Assembly (NCBI RefSeq): GCF_009689005.1
Contig: NZ_AP021879.1
Span: 7,317,501-7,381,500, forward strand
DNA length: 64,000 nucleotides
From: Desulfosarcina ovata subsp. ovata
Lineage (GTDB): Bacteria > Desulfobacterota > Desulfobacteria > Desulfobacterales > Desulfosarcinaceae
Direction: 5' to 3'
The translations under genes were made by a program, and so were the position numbers. Within the stretch, counting starts at the first letter, position 1. Every line of letters begins with the position of its first letter. Under the pieces are notes generated by a model that had not been told where the DNA came from, did not search any database, and was given only the letters and a program-made list of their open reading frames with translations. Below are positions 8,182-16,891 of this stretch, one piece after another.

Positions 8182-9351
8182 ATGGAACGATCCATCATCC
8201 ACATCAACGTGGCCGACTTTGCGGTGGCCGTGGAACGGCTGGCGGACTTAAGCCTGCGGGACCGACCGGTGATCATCGCTCCCGAAAGGGCCGCCCGGGC
8301 CACGGTGTACGACATGAGCGAAGAGGCCTTTCAAGCCGGGGTGCGCAAGGCAATGCCCCTGGAGCGGGCCTCCCGCTTGTGCCGGGATGCCTGCATCCTG
8401 CCGCCCCATACGGCACGTTACGAACAAGCCATGGCCGACCTCTTGCGTCAGGCCATGCCGTATTCTCCCCTGATCGAGCCCGGCGAGGATGACGGCCACC
8501 TGTTTGTGGATGTTTCCGGCACCAGCCGCATTTTCGGACCGCCCGTGGATGTGGCCTGGCGGATATGGCGCCAAGCCCGAAAGTCCCTTGGCTTGAACCC
8601 CATCTGGTCTCTGGCGACCAACAAACTGGTGGCCAAGGTGGCCTCGCGTCTGGTCAAACCCCTGGGCGAGTACATCGTTGCCTCGGGAGACGAGGAAGCC
8701 TTGTTGGCGCCGCTGCCCCTTTGGCTGATTCCGGGCATCGACAGCCGTGATGTGATCCGGCTGCAGGAGTTCAACCTGACCCGTGTCGGCCAGGTCACGG
8801 CGCTGGGTCTACCCCATCTGCAACGAAGTCTTGGCAACCAGGCCGACTCTTTGTACAAAATTTTGCATGGCATCGATACCACTGAAGTTCACCCGGTGGG
8901 CAGCCGGCCGCCGACAGTGATTCAGGACCACACCTTCGGCACGGACAGCTATTTACCCGAACAGGTCCATGGCGTGCTCTACGCCCTGGTGGAGCAGGCC
9001 GGCCGCAACCTGCGCCGGCAAGGCCGGGTGGCCCGACGAATCAGCGTTTTCGTGGACTACAGCGACGGCAAGCGATGCATCCGTCAAGCGGCTGTCAAAC
9101 CACCCACGGCCAATGATCTGGCCCTGTTTCCCGTTGCCTGCCGTGCTCTGCGAACGGGCTGGCAGCGCCGGGTGCGTATCCGGCACCTGCGCCTGGTCTG
9201 CGACCGCCTGGCCTATCCGCCAGCCCAGATGTCCCTGTTTGAGGACGTGCGCCGCCTGGATGACCGCCGGGAAAAGATTGTCGCCGTCATGGACAGGATC
9301 CGGGGCCGGTTCGGCGATCAGGCCGTACGGATGGCCCGCCTTTGCGCCTGA
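8182..9351 (+). CDS. imuB: ImuB-like Y-family DNA polymerase, catalytically dead
   Basis: A 389-residue Y-family polymerase homologue of the mutasome type. The fold is recognisable (LFVDVSGTSRIFG palm motif, the LIPGID and LTRVGQ helix-hairpin-helix, little-finger region about 250-340), but the metal-binding acids are replaced. The DhDxFF aspartate is N9 (HINVADF), and the DE pair of canonical SxDE(A) is G105-H106. This is typical of ImuB, which acts as a scaffold. A beta-clamp-binding motif, QMSLF, lies at about 349-353. By analogy it would tether DnaE2 to the clamp for SOS-induced translesion synthesis. No imuA is present; DUF72 occupies its position. dnaE2 starts five bases downstream. Confidence 0.88.
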   Translation: MERSIIHINVADFAVAVERLADLSLRDRPVIIAPERAARATVYDMSEEAFQAGVRKAMPLERASRLCRDACILPPHTARYEQAMADLLRQAMPYSPLIEPGEDDGHLFVDVSGTSRIFGPPVDVAWRIWRQARKSLGLNPIWSLATNKLVAKVASRLVKPLGEYIVASGDEEALLAPLPLWLIPGIDSRDVIRLQEFNLTRVGQVTALGLPHLQRSLGNQADSLYKILHGIDTTEVHPVGSRPPTVIQDHTFGTDSYLPEQVHGVLYALVEQAGRNLRRQGRVARRISVFVDYSDGKRCIRQAAVKPPTANDLALFPVACRALRTGWQRRVRIRHLRLVCDRLAYPPAQMSLFEDVRRLDDRREKIVAVMDRIRGRFGDQAVRMARLCA

Positions 9352-9355
9352 CACA

Positions 9356-12300
9356 ATGATTCCCTTGACCCTCCGCTCCAATTACTCACTGATGTGGGGC
9401 ACGGCATCGGTCCAACAGCTCTGCCGGCACGCTCACCGATTGGGCTATGATCGCCTGGCGTTGACCGATACGGACAATCTGTACGGTCTGTGGCCCTTTC
9501 TCACCGCATGCCGACGGGAAGGAATCACGCCCATTGTGGGTGCCGAGATCACCGACCCCAAAAGCGGCCGGCGGGCAGTCTGCCTGGTGGCCGATGCAAC
9601 CGGCTACCGGCATTTGTGCCAACTGCTCACCCAGCGGCACCTGCAACCGGATTTCGACCTGGCAACCGGTCTTCCTGCATTGGCGGCAGGGATGATGGTT
9701 CTGACTTCCAATGTGGATCTTTTGAAACACTGGCACGCCGCTGGTGTGCGGGTGGTGGCGGCCATGCCGCGATCGCCCCTGCCGGCCGGCCATCCCCTGC
9801 GTCAAACGGCCCAGGCCCTGGGATGCCCCCTGGTGGCCACGCCGGGCGCGTTCTTCCTGCATCCCCAGGACCATGCCCTGCATCGCCTGTTGCGCGCCAT
9901 CGACAACAACACCAGCCTGGAACGGCTGAACTCACGGGACATGGCCCCGGCTGACGCCTGGCTGGCCGGCCCGGAAGACTATGTCCGGCGCTTCGCCATT
10001 TGCCCGGAAGCCATTGCCAATACCTTCGTCGTGGCCGAACAGATCACCTTTTCCGGCCCTGCTTTCGGCACTGTGATGCCGCCATGGTCGGATCGCCGGG
10101 GCCGTTCCCCGGAAGTCGCCTTGCGGGAAGTGGCTTACGCGGGTGCCCGGCGGCGTTACGGCAGGGATCTTTCAGAACCGGTGGTGGAGCGCCTGGAACA
10201 TGAACTGGGCATTATCCAGGCAATGAACTTTTGCAGCTATTTTCTGCTGGTACGCGATATCGTCAAGCACAGCCCGCGCACCTGCGGGCGGGGGTCCGGG
10301 GCCGCCTCCCTGGTGGCCTACTGCCTGGGCATCACCAATGTCTGTCCCGTGAAGCACAACCTTTACTTCGGCCGTTTTCTCAATCCAGGGCGCCAGGACC
10401 CGCCGGATATCGATGTGGATTTTGCCTGGGACGAACGCGATGCCCTCATCCAGGGGGTGCTGGACCGCTTCGGTCCGCGGGCCGCCATGGTCTCCAGCCA
10501 TATTCTGTTCCAGCCCCGCATGGCGGTGCGCGAGACGGCCAAGGTCTTCGGGCTGACCGACTCGGAAATCGGCAAGGTCACCAAGCGGCTGCCCGGGTTC
10601 TGGCGGCTGACTTCGGCCAAAGCCGACCTGCTGGCCGATCTGAAACAGCGGCCCGAAGCCAAGGCCCTGGATTTCGTCCACCCCTGGTCGCGGATCTTAT
10701 CCCTGGCGCAACGGCTGATCGGCATACCGCGCTATTTGTCGGTTCATCCAGGCGGAATCGTCATCACGCCAGATCCCATCGACCATTACGTGCCGGTGCA
10801 GCGGGCAGCCAAAGGGGTGCCCATCGTGCAGTGGGAGAAGGATGCCGTGGAGGATGCCGGCCTGGTAAAAATCGATCTTCTGGGAAACCGAAGCCTGGGG
10901 GTTATCCGCGATGCGATCCACAATGTCCATGCGAACGGCAGAATCCTGGAAGAAGACCGCTGGGAACCCGAGGATGACGCGGATACCCAGGAGACCCTGG
11001 CCCAGGGGCATACCATGGGCTGTTTTTATATCGAAAGCCCGGCCATGCGGCTGCTTCAGCAAAAGGCGGCCGTGGGCGATTTCGAGCACCTGGTGATCCA
11101 CTCCAGCATCATCCGGCCGGCGGCCAACGAATGCATCCAGGAGTATCTGCGCCGCCTTCACGGTGACCCCTGGTCCCCCATCCATCCCTTGCTGAACGAT
11201 GTGCTGGAAGAAACTTTCGGGATCATGGTTTATCAGGAGGATGTCTCCAGGACCGCCATGGCCCTGGCCGGGTTCAGCGATGCCGAAGCCGACGGCCTGC
11301 GCAAGGTGATGTCCAAGAAGGACCGCCTGCATCGGCTGGCGGATTACCGGGAGCGCTTTGTCGCGGGTGCCCGGGCAAATGGCGTTGCCGATGACAGGAT
11401 CGAGGCGGTCTGGTCCATGATGATGAGTTTTTCGGGATACTCGTTTTGCAAGCCCCACAGCGCATCCTATGCCCGGGTTTCGTTCCAGGCCGTATACCTC
11501 AAGGCTCATTTCCCGGCCGAGTTCATGGCTGCGGTGATCAGTAATCAGGGGGGCTTTTACAGCACCTTCGCCTACGTCTCCGAAGCACGCCGATTGGGGG
11601 TGACGATCATGCCCCCGGATGTCCAGCGTAGCCCCATCCGATGGCGCGGCCAGGACAGCCGGATCCGCGTGGGCCTGATGGCCGTCAGGGGGCTTACGGC
11701 CGATACCATGGACCGCATCGTTGTCCAACGGGAGAAGGGACCCTTTGGCAACCTGAACACCTTTCTCGACCGGGTTCGGCCGACCGTGGACGAAGTCCGT
11801 GCCCTGATTCATTGTGGCGCCCTGGACAGCCTTGCACCCGGCCTGTCCCGAGGCCAACTCCTTTGGCAGCTGGCCTGCCGGCAGACCGACAGCAAAACCC
11901 ATTCGGATTTGCCGACATTGTTCGACTCCCGGCCGGATACCTTGGCGCCGCCCGAGCTGCCGCCAGATGACGAGCTGGTGCGCCTGCGCCGGGAATTTAA
12001 GGTGCTCGTTTTTTTGTGCGAGTGCCATCCCATGGTTCTTTTTGCATCAGCCATCGACAACGCCCGTACAGTCAAGGCCGCGCAGCTGCCCCATTATCTG
12101 GGCCGCAGGGTGCGCTTTGCCGGCTGGCTGATCACCGGCAAGGTGGTGCGTACCAAAAAAGGCGACCCCATGGAGTTTTTAACTTTTGAAGATGAAACCG
12201 GTATTGTGGAGACCACGTTTTTCCCGAATGCCTACGATCGATTCTGTCATTTGATCGACCACAACCGGCCTTATCTGCTGGAGGGCGTTGTGGAACAAAA

Positions 12301-12400
12301 CTGGGGCGCGGTCACTCTCACGGTCGGTCGGGTGGAAGCATTATCATCACATGAGCAGGCTCTCGGAGATAGCAGATTGCCGGAAATTATCGATGGGTAG
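9356..12400 (+). CDS. dnaE2: Error-prone DNA polymerase DnaE2
   Basis: A 1014-residue C-family polymerase. The ATG at 9356 follows the imuB stop by four bases, so translation is probably coupled; the frame is open further upstream but overlaps imuB. The N-terminal PHP domain starts at LRSNYSLMWGTAS and includes ALTDTDNLYG. The polymerase core shows CGRGSGAASLVAYCLGI and PDIDVDFAWDERD, with the catalytic aspartates, then KPHSASYA and the HhH region. A C-terminal OB-fold (RRVRFAGWLITGKVVRT ... FLTFEDETGIVE) ends the protein. DnaE2 enzymes perform translesion synthesis with ImuB. The length is typical of DnaE2 and shorter than replicative DnaE. A hairpin follows the gene. Confidence 0.95.
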   Translation: MIPLTLRSNYSLMWGTASVQQLCRHAHRLGYDRLALTDTDNLYGLWPFLTACRREGITPIVGAEITDPKSGRRAVCLVADATGYRHLCQLLTQRHLQPDFDLATGLPALAAGMMVLTSNVDLLKHWHAAGVRVVAAMPRSPLPAGHPLRQTAQALGCPLVATPGAFFLHPQDHALHRLLRAIDNNTSLERLNSRDMAPADAWLAGPEDYVRRFAICPEAIANTFVVAEQITFSGPAFGTVMPPWSDRRGRSPEVALREVAYAGARRRYGRDLSEPVVERLEHELGIIQAMNFCSYFLLVRDIVKHSPRTCGRGSGAASLVAYCLGITNVCPVKHNLYFGRFLNPGRQDPPDIDVDFAWDERDALIQGVLDRFGPRAAMVSSHILFQPRMAVRETAKVFGLTDSEIGKVTKRLPGFWRLTSAKADLLADLKQRPEAKALDFVHPWSRILSLAQRLIGIPRYLSVHPGGIVITPDPIDHYVPVQRAAKGVPIVQWEKDAVEDAGLVKIDLLGNRSLGVIRDAIHNVHANGRILEEDRWEPEDDADTQETLAQGHTMGCFYIESPAMRLLQQKAAVGDFEHLVIHSSIIRPAANECIQEYLRRLHGDPWSPIHPLLNDVLEETFGIMVYQEDVSRTAMALAGFSDAEADGLRKVMSKKDRLHRLADYRERFVAGARANGVADDRIEAVWSMMMSFSGYSFCKPHSASYARVSFQAVYLKAHFPAEFMAAVISNQGGFYSTFAYVSEARRLGVTIMPPDVQRSPIRWRGQDSRIRVGLMAVRGLTADTMDRIVVQREKGPFGNLNTFLDRVRPTVDEVRALIHCGALDSLAPGLSRGQLLWQLACRQTDSKTHSDLPTLFDSRPDTLAPPELPPDDELVRLRREFKVLVFLCECHPMVLFASAIDNARTVKAAQLPHYLGRRVRFAGWLITGKVVRTKKGDPMEFLTFEDETGIVETTFFPNAYDRFCHLIDHNRPYLLEGVVEQNWGAVTLTVGRVEALSSHEQALGDSRLPEIIDG

Positions 12401-12445
12401 AACAAGCGTGGTTCGATGAATTGGTTGAAAAAAAGAATGTATTCA

Positions 12446-12482
12446 AATCACCGACCACCCGCTAAGCGGGTGGTCGGTGATT
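12446..12482. terminator. Strong hairpin after dnaE2
   Basis: A perfect 17-bp inverted repeat (AATCACCGACCACCCGC and its complement) around a TAA loop. It has no T-run, so it may act as a factor-assisted or bidirectional terminator. It also overlaps the end of a truncated minus-strand frame. Confidence 0.55.
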
Positions 12483-12576
12483 GTTGCAAGTCTTGTCTCT
12501 CACGCATACCTTCATCAGCAAATGCGGTTTCTTCAATAGGGATGGGTTGTTCATCCATTATCCGGTGAATTGCCAT
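12448..12576 (-). pseudogene. 5' remnant of a NucS/DUF91-like endonuclease gene
   Basis: A 42-codon frame with an excellent AGGAGGCTGAA ribosome binding site. Its product (MAIHRIMDEQPIPIEE, then GMRERQDLQ) resembles, from memory, the N terminus of a widespread family of restriction-like DUF91/NucS proteins that continue with a nuclease core. Here the frame runs into the perfect hairpin at 12446-12482 and stops. It appears to be the left-over start of a deleted gene. Confidence 0.4.
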
Positions 12577-12786
12577 TTCAGCCTCCTACCTTCTGTCATT
12601 AACCTTGTCCCGCAGTTGCCCTGTACATTTGAACGCCACCACCCGCCTTGGTCTCAGCATAAGATCTTTTCCGGATCCTGTTTGGTCAATGCCATGGGGC
12701 CGTGCTCCGTTTTGGTGGTGGAAATAATCGGTGGGCTGAATCCAAATTGGCAAAGATTTCATTTAGTGTCAAAGGGTTGGTGTTGG
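12577..12786. other. Intergenic stretch
   Basis: No gene recognised. A 106-codon plus-strand frame (12481-12801) spans the truncated minus-strand gene and lacks a ribosome binding site. Confidence 0.4.
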
Positions 12787-12815
12787 TTGACAATCAATTA
12801 AGCCGAGGTTATGAC
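12787..12815 (+). promoter_or_regulatory. Sigma70 promoter for the Nudix gene
   Basis: TTGACA (12787-12792), a 17-bp spacer and TATGAC (12810-12815). The start codon follows 29 bp later, so the leader would be short. Confidence 0.55.
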
Positions 12816-12844
12816 ACAAAATAAACTCTCCAATAGAGAACGAC

Positions 12845-13240
12845 ATGCGGGATATCATCAAAGTCACAGCGGCCATATTGGAAAAAAATGGTCAGATTAT
12901 CATCGCACAACGAAAAAGTGGCGATCATTTGTCCGGATTATGGGAGTTCCCTGGTGGTAAAATCGAGCCTGGGGAGAGCCCTGAGGCTTGCCTTGCCCGA
13001 GAACTTAATGAGGAATTCAATATCGAGGTGACCATCGGTGATTTCCTCGGTTCCAATGTCCATCACTACGATCACATTTCTATCGAACTGATGGCATACA
13101 GGGCATCATGGGTGAGTGGCACCATATCCATGAATGATCATAAGGCCTACCGTTGGGTCACCGTTGACCAACTCACCGAATATGAATTTACTTCAGCAGA
13201 TGTTCCCTTCGTTGATATGTTATTGAGGCGGCTCGATTAA
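12845..13240 (+). CDS. MutT-like Nudix hydrolase
   Basis: A 131-residue Nudix protein, the usual length of MutT-type 8-oxo-dGTP diphosphatases. The Nudix box spans residues 38-60: Gly38, Glu44, then RELNEEF (52-58) with the metal-binding glutamates. The ordering (GLWEFPGGKIEPGES before the box, a YRWVTVDQL segment near residue 100) is that of MutT/NUDT1-like enzymes, which remove oxidised nucleotides. Other small-nucleotide substrates cannot be excluded. It has its own promoter, with a methyltransferase 54 bp downstream. Confidence 0.9.
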   Translation: MRDIIKVTAAILEKNGQIIIAQRKSGDHLSGLWEFPGGKIEPGESPEACLARELNEEFNIEVTIGDFLGSNVHHYDHISIELMAYRASWVSGTISMNDHKAYRWVTVDQLTEYEFTSADVPFVDMLLRRLD

Positions 13241-13294
13241 AAATCGATGCAACCATAAAGGGCCGACTTCAAGGAAAATAAAAAGCGATTCTCG

Positions 13295-13831
13295 ATGCGA
13301 AAATTTACAGAAGGCTTGGTTGACCCCCAACTCATTGTCAGCTCACTGAACATTAAACAAGGACAGACAGTCATTGATGCAGGATGTGGCACCGGGTATA
13401 TGGCAAAGATATTCTCCCAAGCGGTCTCCGCATCAGGTAAGGTCTATGCCGTTGATCGCGACAGCTATTTTATAACGAAACTTGCCAATGAAATCAAAGG
13501 CACCAATATCGATGCCATTAAGGGAGATATAACCAAACTTGACCAGCTCCCAGATCATTTTACCGATCATCTGTACGTTTCCACCGTGATACATTCCTTG
13601 CCGAGAAATAAACTTGCGGATTTTATCCAAGAGGCCAAGCGGTTATTAAAATTCGATGCTCAGTTGGCAATTGTCGAGATCGAAAAGAAAGAGACACCTT
13701 TCGGTCCGGCGATGGAAAATCGGTACTCGCCTGAAGAACTGATAAAAAAGATTCCTATGGTGCCTACAAAGACAGTCAAGGTGGGCGAATACTTTTACAT
13801 GCAGGTTTTTCAGAACACGGATGAATTATGA
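13295..13831 (+). CDS. Class I SAM-dependent methyltransferase
   Basis: A 178-residue methyltransferase of the UbiE/Methyltransf_25 type. Motif I is VIDAGCGTGYMAKIF (about residues 28-42), the acidic strand-2 end is VYAVDRDSYF, and the post-II region is KGDITKLDQLPDHF. It lacks any extra substrate-binding domain, so the target may be a small molecule or protein. It lies downstream of the Nudix gene and may share its transcript. A terminator follows 40 bp after the stop. Confidence 0.85.
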   Translation: MRKFTEGLVDPQLIVSSLNIKQGQTVIDAGCGTGYMAKIFSQAVSASGKVYAVDRDSYFITKLANEIKGTNIDAIKGDITKLDQLPDHFTDHLYVSTVIHSLPRNKLADFIQEAKRLLKFDAQLAIVEIEKKETPFGPAMENRYSPEELIKKIPMVPTKTVKVGEYFYMQVFQNTDEL

Positions 13832-13871
13832 TCCAAGCACCAAATCAAATCCGCTGACATGGCGGTGAAAA

Positions 13872-13907
13872 AGGCAGGGCCTCTAACGGGACTCTGCCTA
13901 TTTTTTT
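13872..13907 (+). terminator. Rho-independent terminator
   Basis: AGGCAG and CTGCCT pair around a GC-rich interior (GGCCTCTAACGGGACT can form inner pairs), followed by a T-run at 13901-13907. It ends the Nudix/methyltransferase unit. Confidence 0.7.
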
Positions 13908-13927
13908 CTGAGCCCAAAATGACACCG

Positions 13928-14004
13928 GGCCACCCGAAGGCAGCCCGACGAAGATGGGGAGGAAAATGAAGAGATCATTTAAAGGGTCGGACTCTTTGGT
14001 TCCT
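13928..14004 (+). repeat. Repeat block flanking arsC, left copy
   Basis: An imperfect hairpin (GGGCCACC ... GGCAGCCC) is followed by a purine-rich ribosome-binding-like stretch and a short frame encoding MKRSFKGSDSLVP. The frame contains AAAGGGTCGGACTCTTT, a near-palindrome. The same arrangement recurs at 14623-14704, on the other side of the ArsC gene. Confidence 0.7.
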
Positions 14005-14064
14005 AACAATATTTTAATAAACGACATCTATAAGAATGCAATAAATACCCATAATGGAGCAAAT

Positions 14065-14520
14065 ATGACAGCCAAAGCCAAAGTTCTTTTCATTTGCCAG
14101 CACAACAGTGGCCGCAGCCAAATAGCCGAAGCCTATCTCCGAAAATTGTACGGCGATCATTTTGAAATCGAAAGTGCCGGTTTCGAACCTGCTGAAGAAA
14201 TCAATCCGTTGGTCGTCAAGGTGATGAAAGAAGACGATATTGATTTGACAGATAAAAATCCCCGAAGCGTTTTCGAATTGTTCAAAAGCGGTAAACTTTA
14301 TGATCATGTCATCACCGTATGTCATGATTCGGAATCACGTTGTCCTATTTTTCCCGGAATTACAAAACGCTGGCATTGGCCGTTTCCGGATCCTTCTGTC
14401 GCTGAGGGAAACGAATCCGAAAAGTTAGAGGCTGTTCGAAAAATACGGGATATGATCAAAACATGGTTAGTTGATCCACCAGAAGGTACAATTAACTTTC
14501 AATCGTTGATGAAATCATAG
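14065..14520 (+). CDS. arsC: ArsC-type arsenate reductase / low-molecular-weight tyrosine phosphatase
   Basis: A 151-residue LMW-PTPase fold protein. The P-loop is FICQHNSGRSQ, with the CX5R nucleophile Cys11 and Arg17; the general acid lies in the WPFPDPSVAEG loop, placing it with arsenate-reductase-like members. FESAGFEPAEE- and CHDSESRCPIFPG-like segments carry the extra cysteines used in the thioredoxin-coupled mechanism. The ATG at 14065 has a GGAG site; the longer frame from 13954 runs through the flanking repeat and is not the real start. No arsR or arsenite pump is adjacent. The gene lies between two copies of an ~80-bp repeat, suggesting movement or duplication as a cassette. Confidence 0.85.
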   Translation: MTAKAKVLFICQHNSGRSQIAEAYLRKLYGDHFEIESAGFEPAEEINPLVVKVMKEDDIDLTDKNPRSVFELFKSGKLYDHVITVCHDSESRCPIFPGITKRWHWPFPDPSVAEGNESEKLEAVRKIRDMIKTWLVDPPEGTINFQSLMKS

Positions 14521-14622
14521 AAACTCACGGCTAAACGTCAACCGCATTGAAATGATCGTTGCTGGCGCTTCTATCTGGACGCTACCTTTTTAAACTGATT
14601 TTTCGGTCCGTTAAAAGACATC

Positions 14623-14704
14623 GGGCCACCAAATGGCGGCCCGATGAGGGGAAGGAGGAGAGCAAAATGAAGAGATCATTTAAAGGCTCGGACTCTCTGG
14701 TTCC
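14623..14704 (+). repeat. Repeat block flanking arsC, right copy
   Basis: A perfect hairpin (CGGGCCACC-AAAT-GGCGGCCCG), an AGGAGAG ribosome binding site and a frame beginning MKRSFKGSDSLVP, as in the copy at 13928-14004. Directly after it, ATGGCCAGGCCA could encode MARP, which is how REP-associated (IS200-like) transposases often start, but no transposase follows. The core GGTCGGACT...TGGTTCC is shared with 54238-54266. Confidence 0.7.
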
Positions 14705-14924
14705 ATGGCCAGGCCAGCAGAGGATCCGTTTGTTGATGGTACATTAGCAGCCGCACCTTACGGGAACATGACGCTAATATTACTGGATGGTCATCAAGCG
14801 TGCGTGGGCCAGAATCGAGTACATGGTTGTTGATGGTGCCCTTTTTTATGGGAAACCGGCGATGGTGCCCGTAATTTTTTGATCCATGCTAACGTAAAAG
14901 AACTGATCGATAGTCCAACGGCGA
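14705..14924. other. Intergenic stretch with second 47-bp repeat copy
   Basis: Positions 14836-14882 are copy B of the repeat at 35-81 (shared CGGCGATNGTGCCCGTAA and the T-run). No gene is visible before the end of the ABC transporter gene on the minus strand. Confidence 0.45.
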
Positions 14925-16874
14925 TCAGGTGGCGGTGATCGGTTCGCGGTATTCCGGAACAGGGACCATCCGCCACCGCGCTTCGCCCTTTAGTTCCAGC
15001 ACCCGATCGTGATAGTCGAGCAGGGACTCGCGGTGGCCGACGCTGATGTAGTGAATGCCCATTTCGCGAAGAAGTCCGTAGAGGCGGCTTTCATTGCTTC
15101 GGTCCAGGGCACTGGTGGCTTCATCCAAAACGGCAAATGCCGGCCGGTGGATCAACAGGCGCCCGAAGGCCAGGCGTTGCTGTTCTCCCAGGGAGAGCAG
15201 ATCGGCCCAGTCGGGCGCCTCATCGAACCCTCCCATGCGCGCCGGCAGATCTTTCAGGTTGACCATTTCCAGTACCCGCTGCAGTTCGTCGTCCGGGATT
15301 GCCTCCTGGAGACGGGGGTAACGCAATTGATCCCGTAGGCTGCCCAAAAGCATATACGGTTTCTGGGGAAGGAAGAAGATCCGCTCCAGCGGCGGCCGCC
15401 GGACAATCCCGCCGCCGCGGGTCCACAGGCCGGCAATGGCCCGCAGCAGGGAACTCTTGCCGACGCCGCTGGGTCCCACCACCACCAGATTGAGCTTGCG
15501 GTCCAGGGCCAGGGACAAGTTGCGGATCAGGTTGCGGCGGTTGTCCGGCGTCATCAGGGTCATGCGGTCAAGGGCGAAGTGATCCGCATCTTCGGAGCGG
15601 ATACCGTCCATGGGCGGGCGGTCCGGTGGAATCGCTTCGGCAAAGGTCGACAGACGCTTCACGCCGGCAGCGAAACTGGTGATCGATTCGATCTGAGAGA
15701 CGATCAGCGACATGGCGCCGTAGACTTGAGTAAAGGCGAAATTGGCCTGCACCATGTCGCCGTATTCGATTTTGCCGCTAAAGTAGGGGCCGAAGAGAAT
15801 CAGGAATGGCAGGACCGCCGGCAGGTAGCTGTAGGCCGTGGTAAAAAAGGAGAGGTTCCTCTGCCAGCCGATGAGCAGACTGAAATTTCTCAATACGTTG
15901 TGGAACCGGCTGCCGATCTGCTGTGCCTCGGGTCCCTCGCCCTGGTAGAAGGCAATCGATTCGGCATTGTCGCGCACATGCACGAGGGCGTAGCGGAAGT
16001 CGGCCTCGTAGCGCAGCTGATTGAAGTTCAGGCGCACCAGGCGACGGCCGATCAGGGCGGTGAGCAGGGTTCCGGCAATCGAATAGACCAGCACGACCCC
16101 CACCAGCAGCCGTGACTTGGACCAGAGAATGCCGGTGAAGGAGATAAGGTCCATCAGCGACCCGAGAAGGATGAGCAGAAAAGCGAGAGAGGTGCGGGTG
16201 AAGGAGCGGATATCCTCCATGATCCGCTGATCGGGGTTGTCGATGCTGCCGTCGGCCTCGATTTCATAGTAGTTTCGGTTTTTGAAGTAATTACCCACGA
16301 ATTCGCCGGTCATCCACTCCCGCCAGTGCATGCCCAGGTAGTCGCGCATGTACCCGTAGAAGGCGACAATGGGGATGCCGATCAAGAAGCCGCCGAAGTA
16401 GACGGCCACATAGAGGTAGGCCATCTCCTGGTTTTTTTTGACCAGAGAATTGGTGAAATAGTTGCCGATGTAGCTGAAGGCGACGTTGATGCCGGTGACC
16501 GAGAGGGAGAGCAGGAGGACGATGGCCAGCAGCGTCCAGGCCCGTCGACGAGCGGCCAGGTGCCGGCGGAATCCTGAGAAGATCAGCAGGGGAACGGCCA
16601 GGGCCGATGCGATCAGCAGCCAGCCGCCCGAGTGAAACAGGTTCTGCACCAGCGCAACCAGCCCGCCGGCAATCCTTCCCGTCAACTCCGGGAAAAAGGC
16701 GTTGCCGGCAGCGACCATACCGGCCACGGCCACACAGAGCACACCGAACAGAAAGGCCATCAGCAGCGCCATGAGCATCAGGGTGATCCAGCCACCCATT
16801 CGGACATGCGGGAAAAAATAGGGTTGGGCGATGGTGGCGAACCGTCTCCAGAGCGAAGGGGGCTTTACGGGCAT
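14925..16874 (-). CDS. SbmA/BacA-type ABC transporter (fused membrane and ATPase domains)
   Basis: A 649-residue half-transporter of the SbmA/BacA-like (ABC_membrane_2) class, a relative of YddA and vitamin B12/peptide transporters. About six membrane segments occupy residues 30-380, including the characteristic WREWMTGEF and DNPDQRIMEDIR motifs. The ATPase part has Walker A GPSGVGKS (467-474), signature LSLGEQQ (560-566) and Walker B FAVLDE (580-585), followed by ISVGHR. It probably dimerises and moves a peptide, cobalamin-like or lipid-like substrate, which the sequence does not reveal. It is the last gene of a minus-strand run after ktrB and ktrA, only 17 bp from ktrA, so it is likely cotranscribed with potassium uptake genes. 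Confidence 0.88.
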   Translation of the reverse strand: MPVKPPSLWRRFATIAQPYFFPHVRMGGWITLMLMALLMAFLFGVLCVAVAGMVAAGNAFFPELTGRIAGGLVALVQNLFHSGGWLLIASALAVPLLIFSGFRRHLAARRRAWTLLAIVLLLSLSVTGINVAFSYIGNYFTNSLVKKNQEMAYLYVAVYFGGFLIGIPIVAFYGYMRDYLGMHWREWMTGEFVGNYFKNRNYYEIEADGSIDNPDQRIMEDIRSFTRTSLAFLLILLGSLMDLISFTGILWSKSRLLVGVVLVYSIAGTLLTALIGRRLVRLNFNQLRYEADFRYALVHVRDNAESIAFYQGEGPEAQQIGSRFHNVLRNFSLLIGWQRNLSFFTTAYSYLPAVLPFLILFGPYFSGKIEYGDMVQANFAFTQVYGAMSLIVSQIESITSFAAGVKRLSTFAEAIPPDRPPMDGIRSEDADHFALDRMTLMTPDNRRNLIRNLSLALDRKLNLVVVGPSGVGKSSLLRAIAGLWTRGGGIVRRPPLERIFFLPQKPYMLLGSLRDQLRYPRLQEAIPDDELQRVLEMVNLKDLPARMGGFDEAPDWADLLSLGEQQRLAFGRLLIHRPAFAVLDEATSALDRSNESRLYGLLREMGIHYISVGHRESLLDYHDRVLELKGEARWRMVPVPEYREPITAT

Positions 16875-16891
16875 ACGGGTTTCCTTTATCT

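Noticed and set aside
10697..12028. Long minus-strand frame opposite dnaE2
   Set aside because: Shadow of a high-GC gene; the plus-strand frame has all polymerase motifs.
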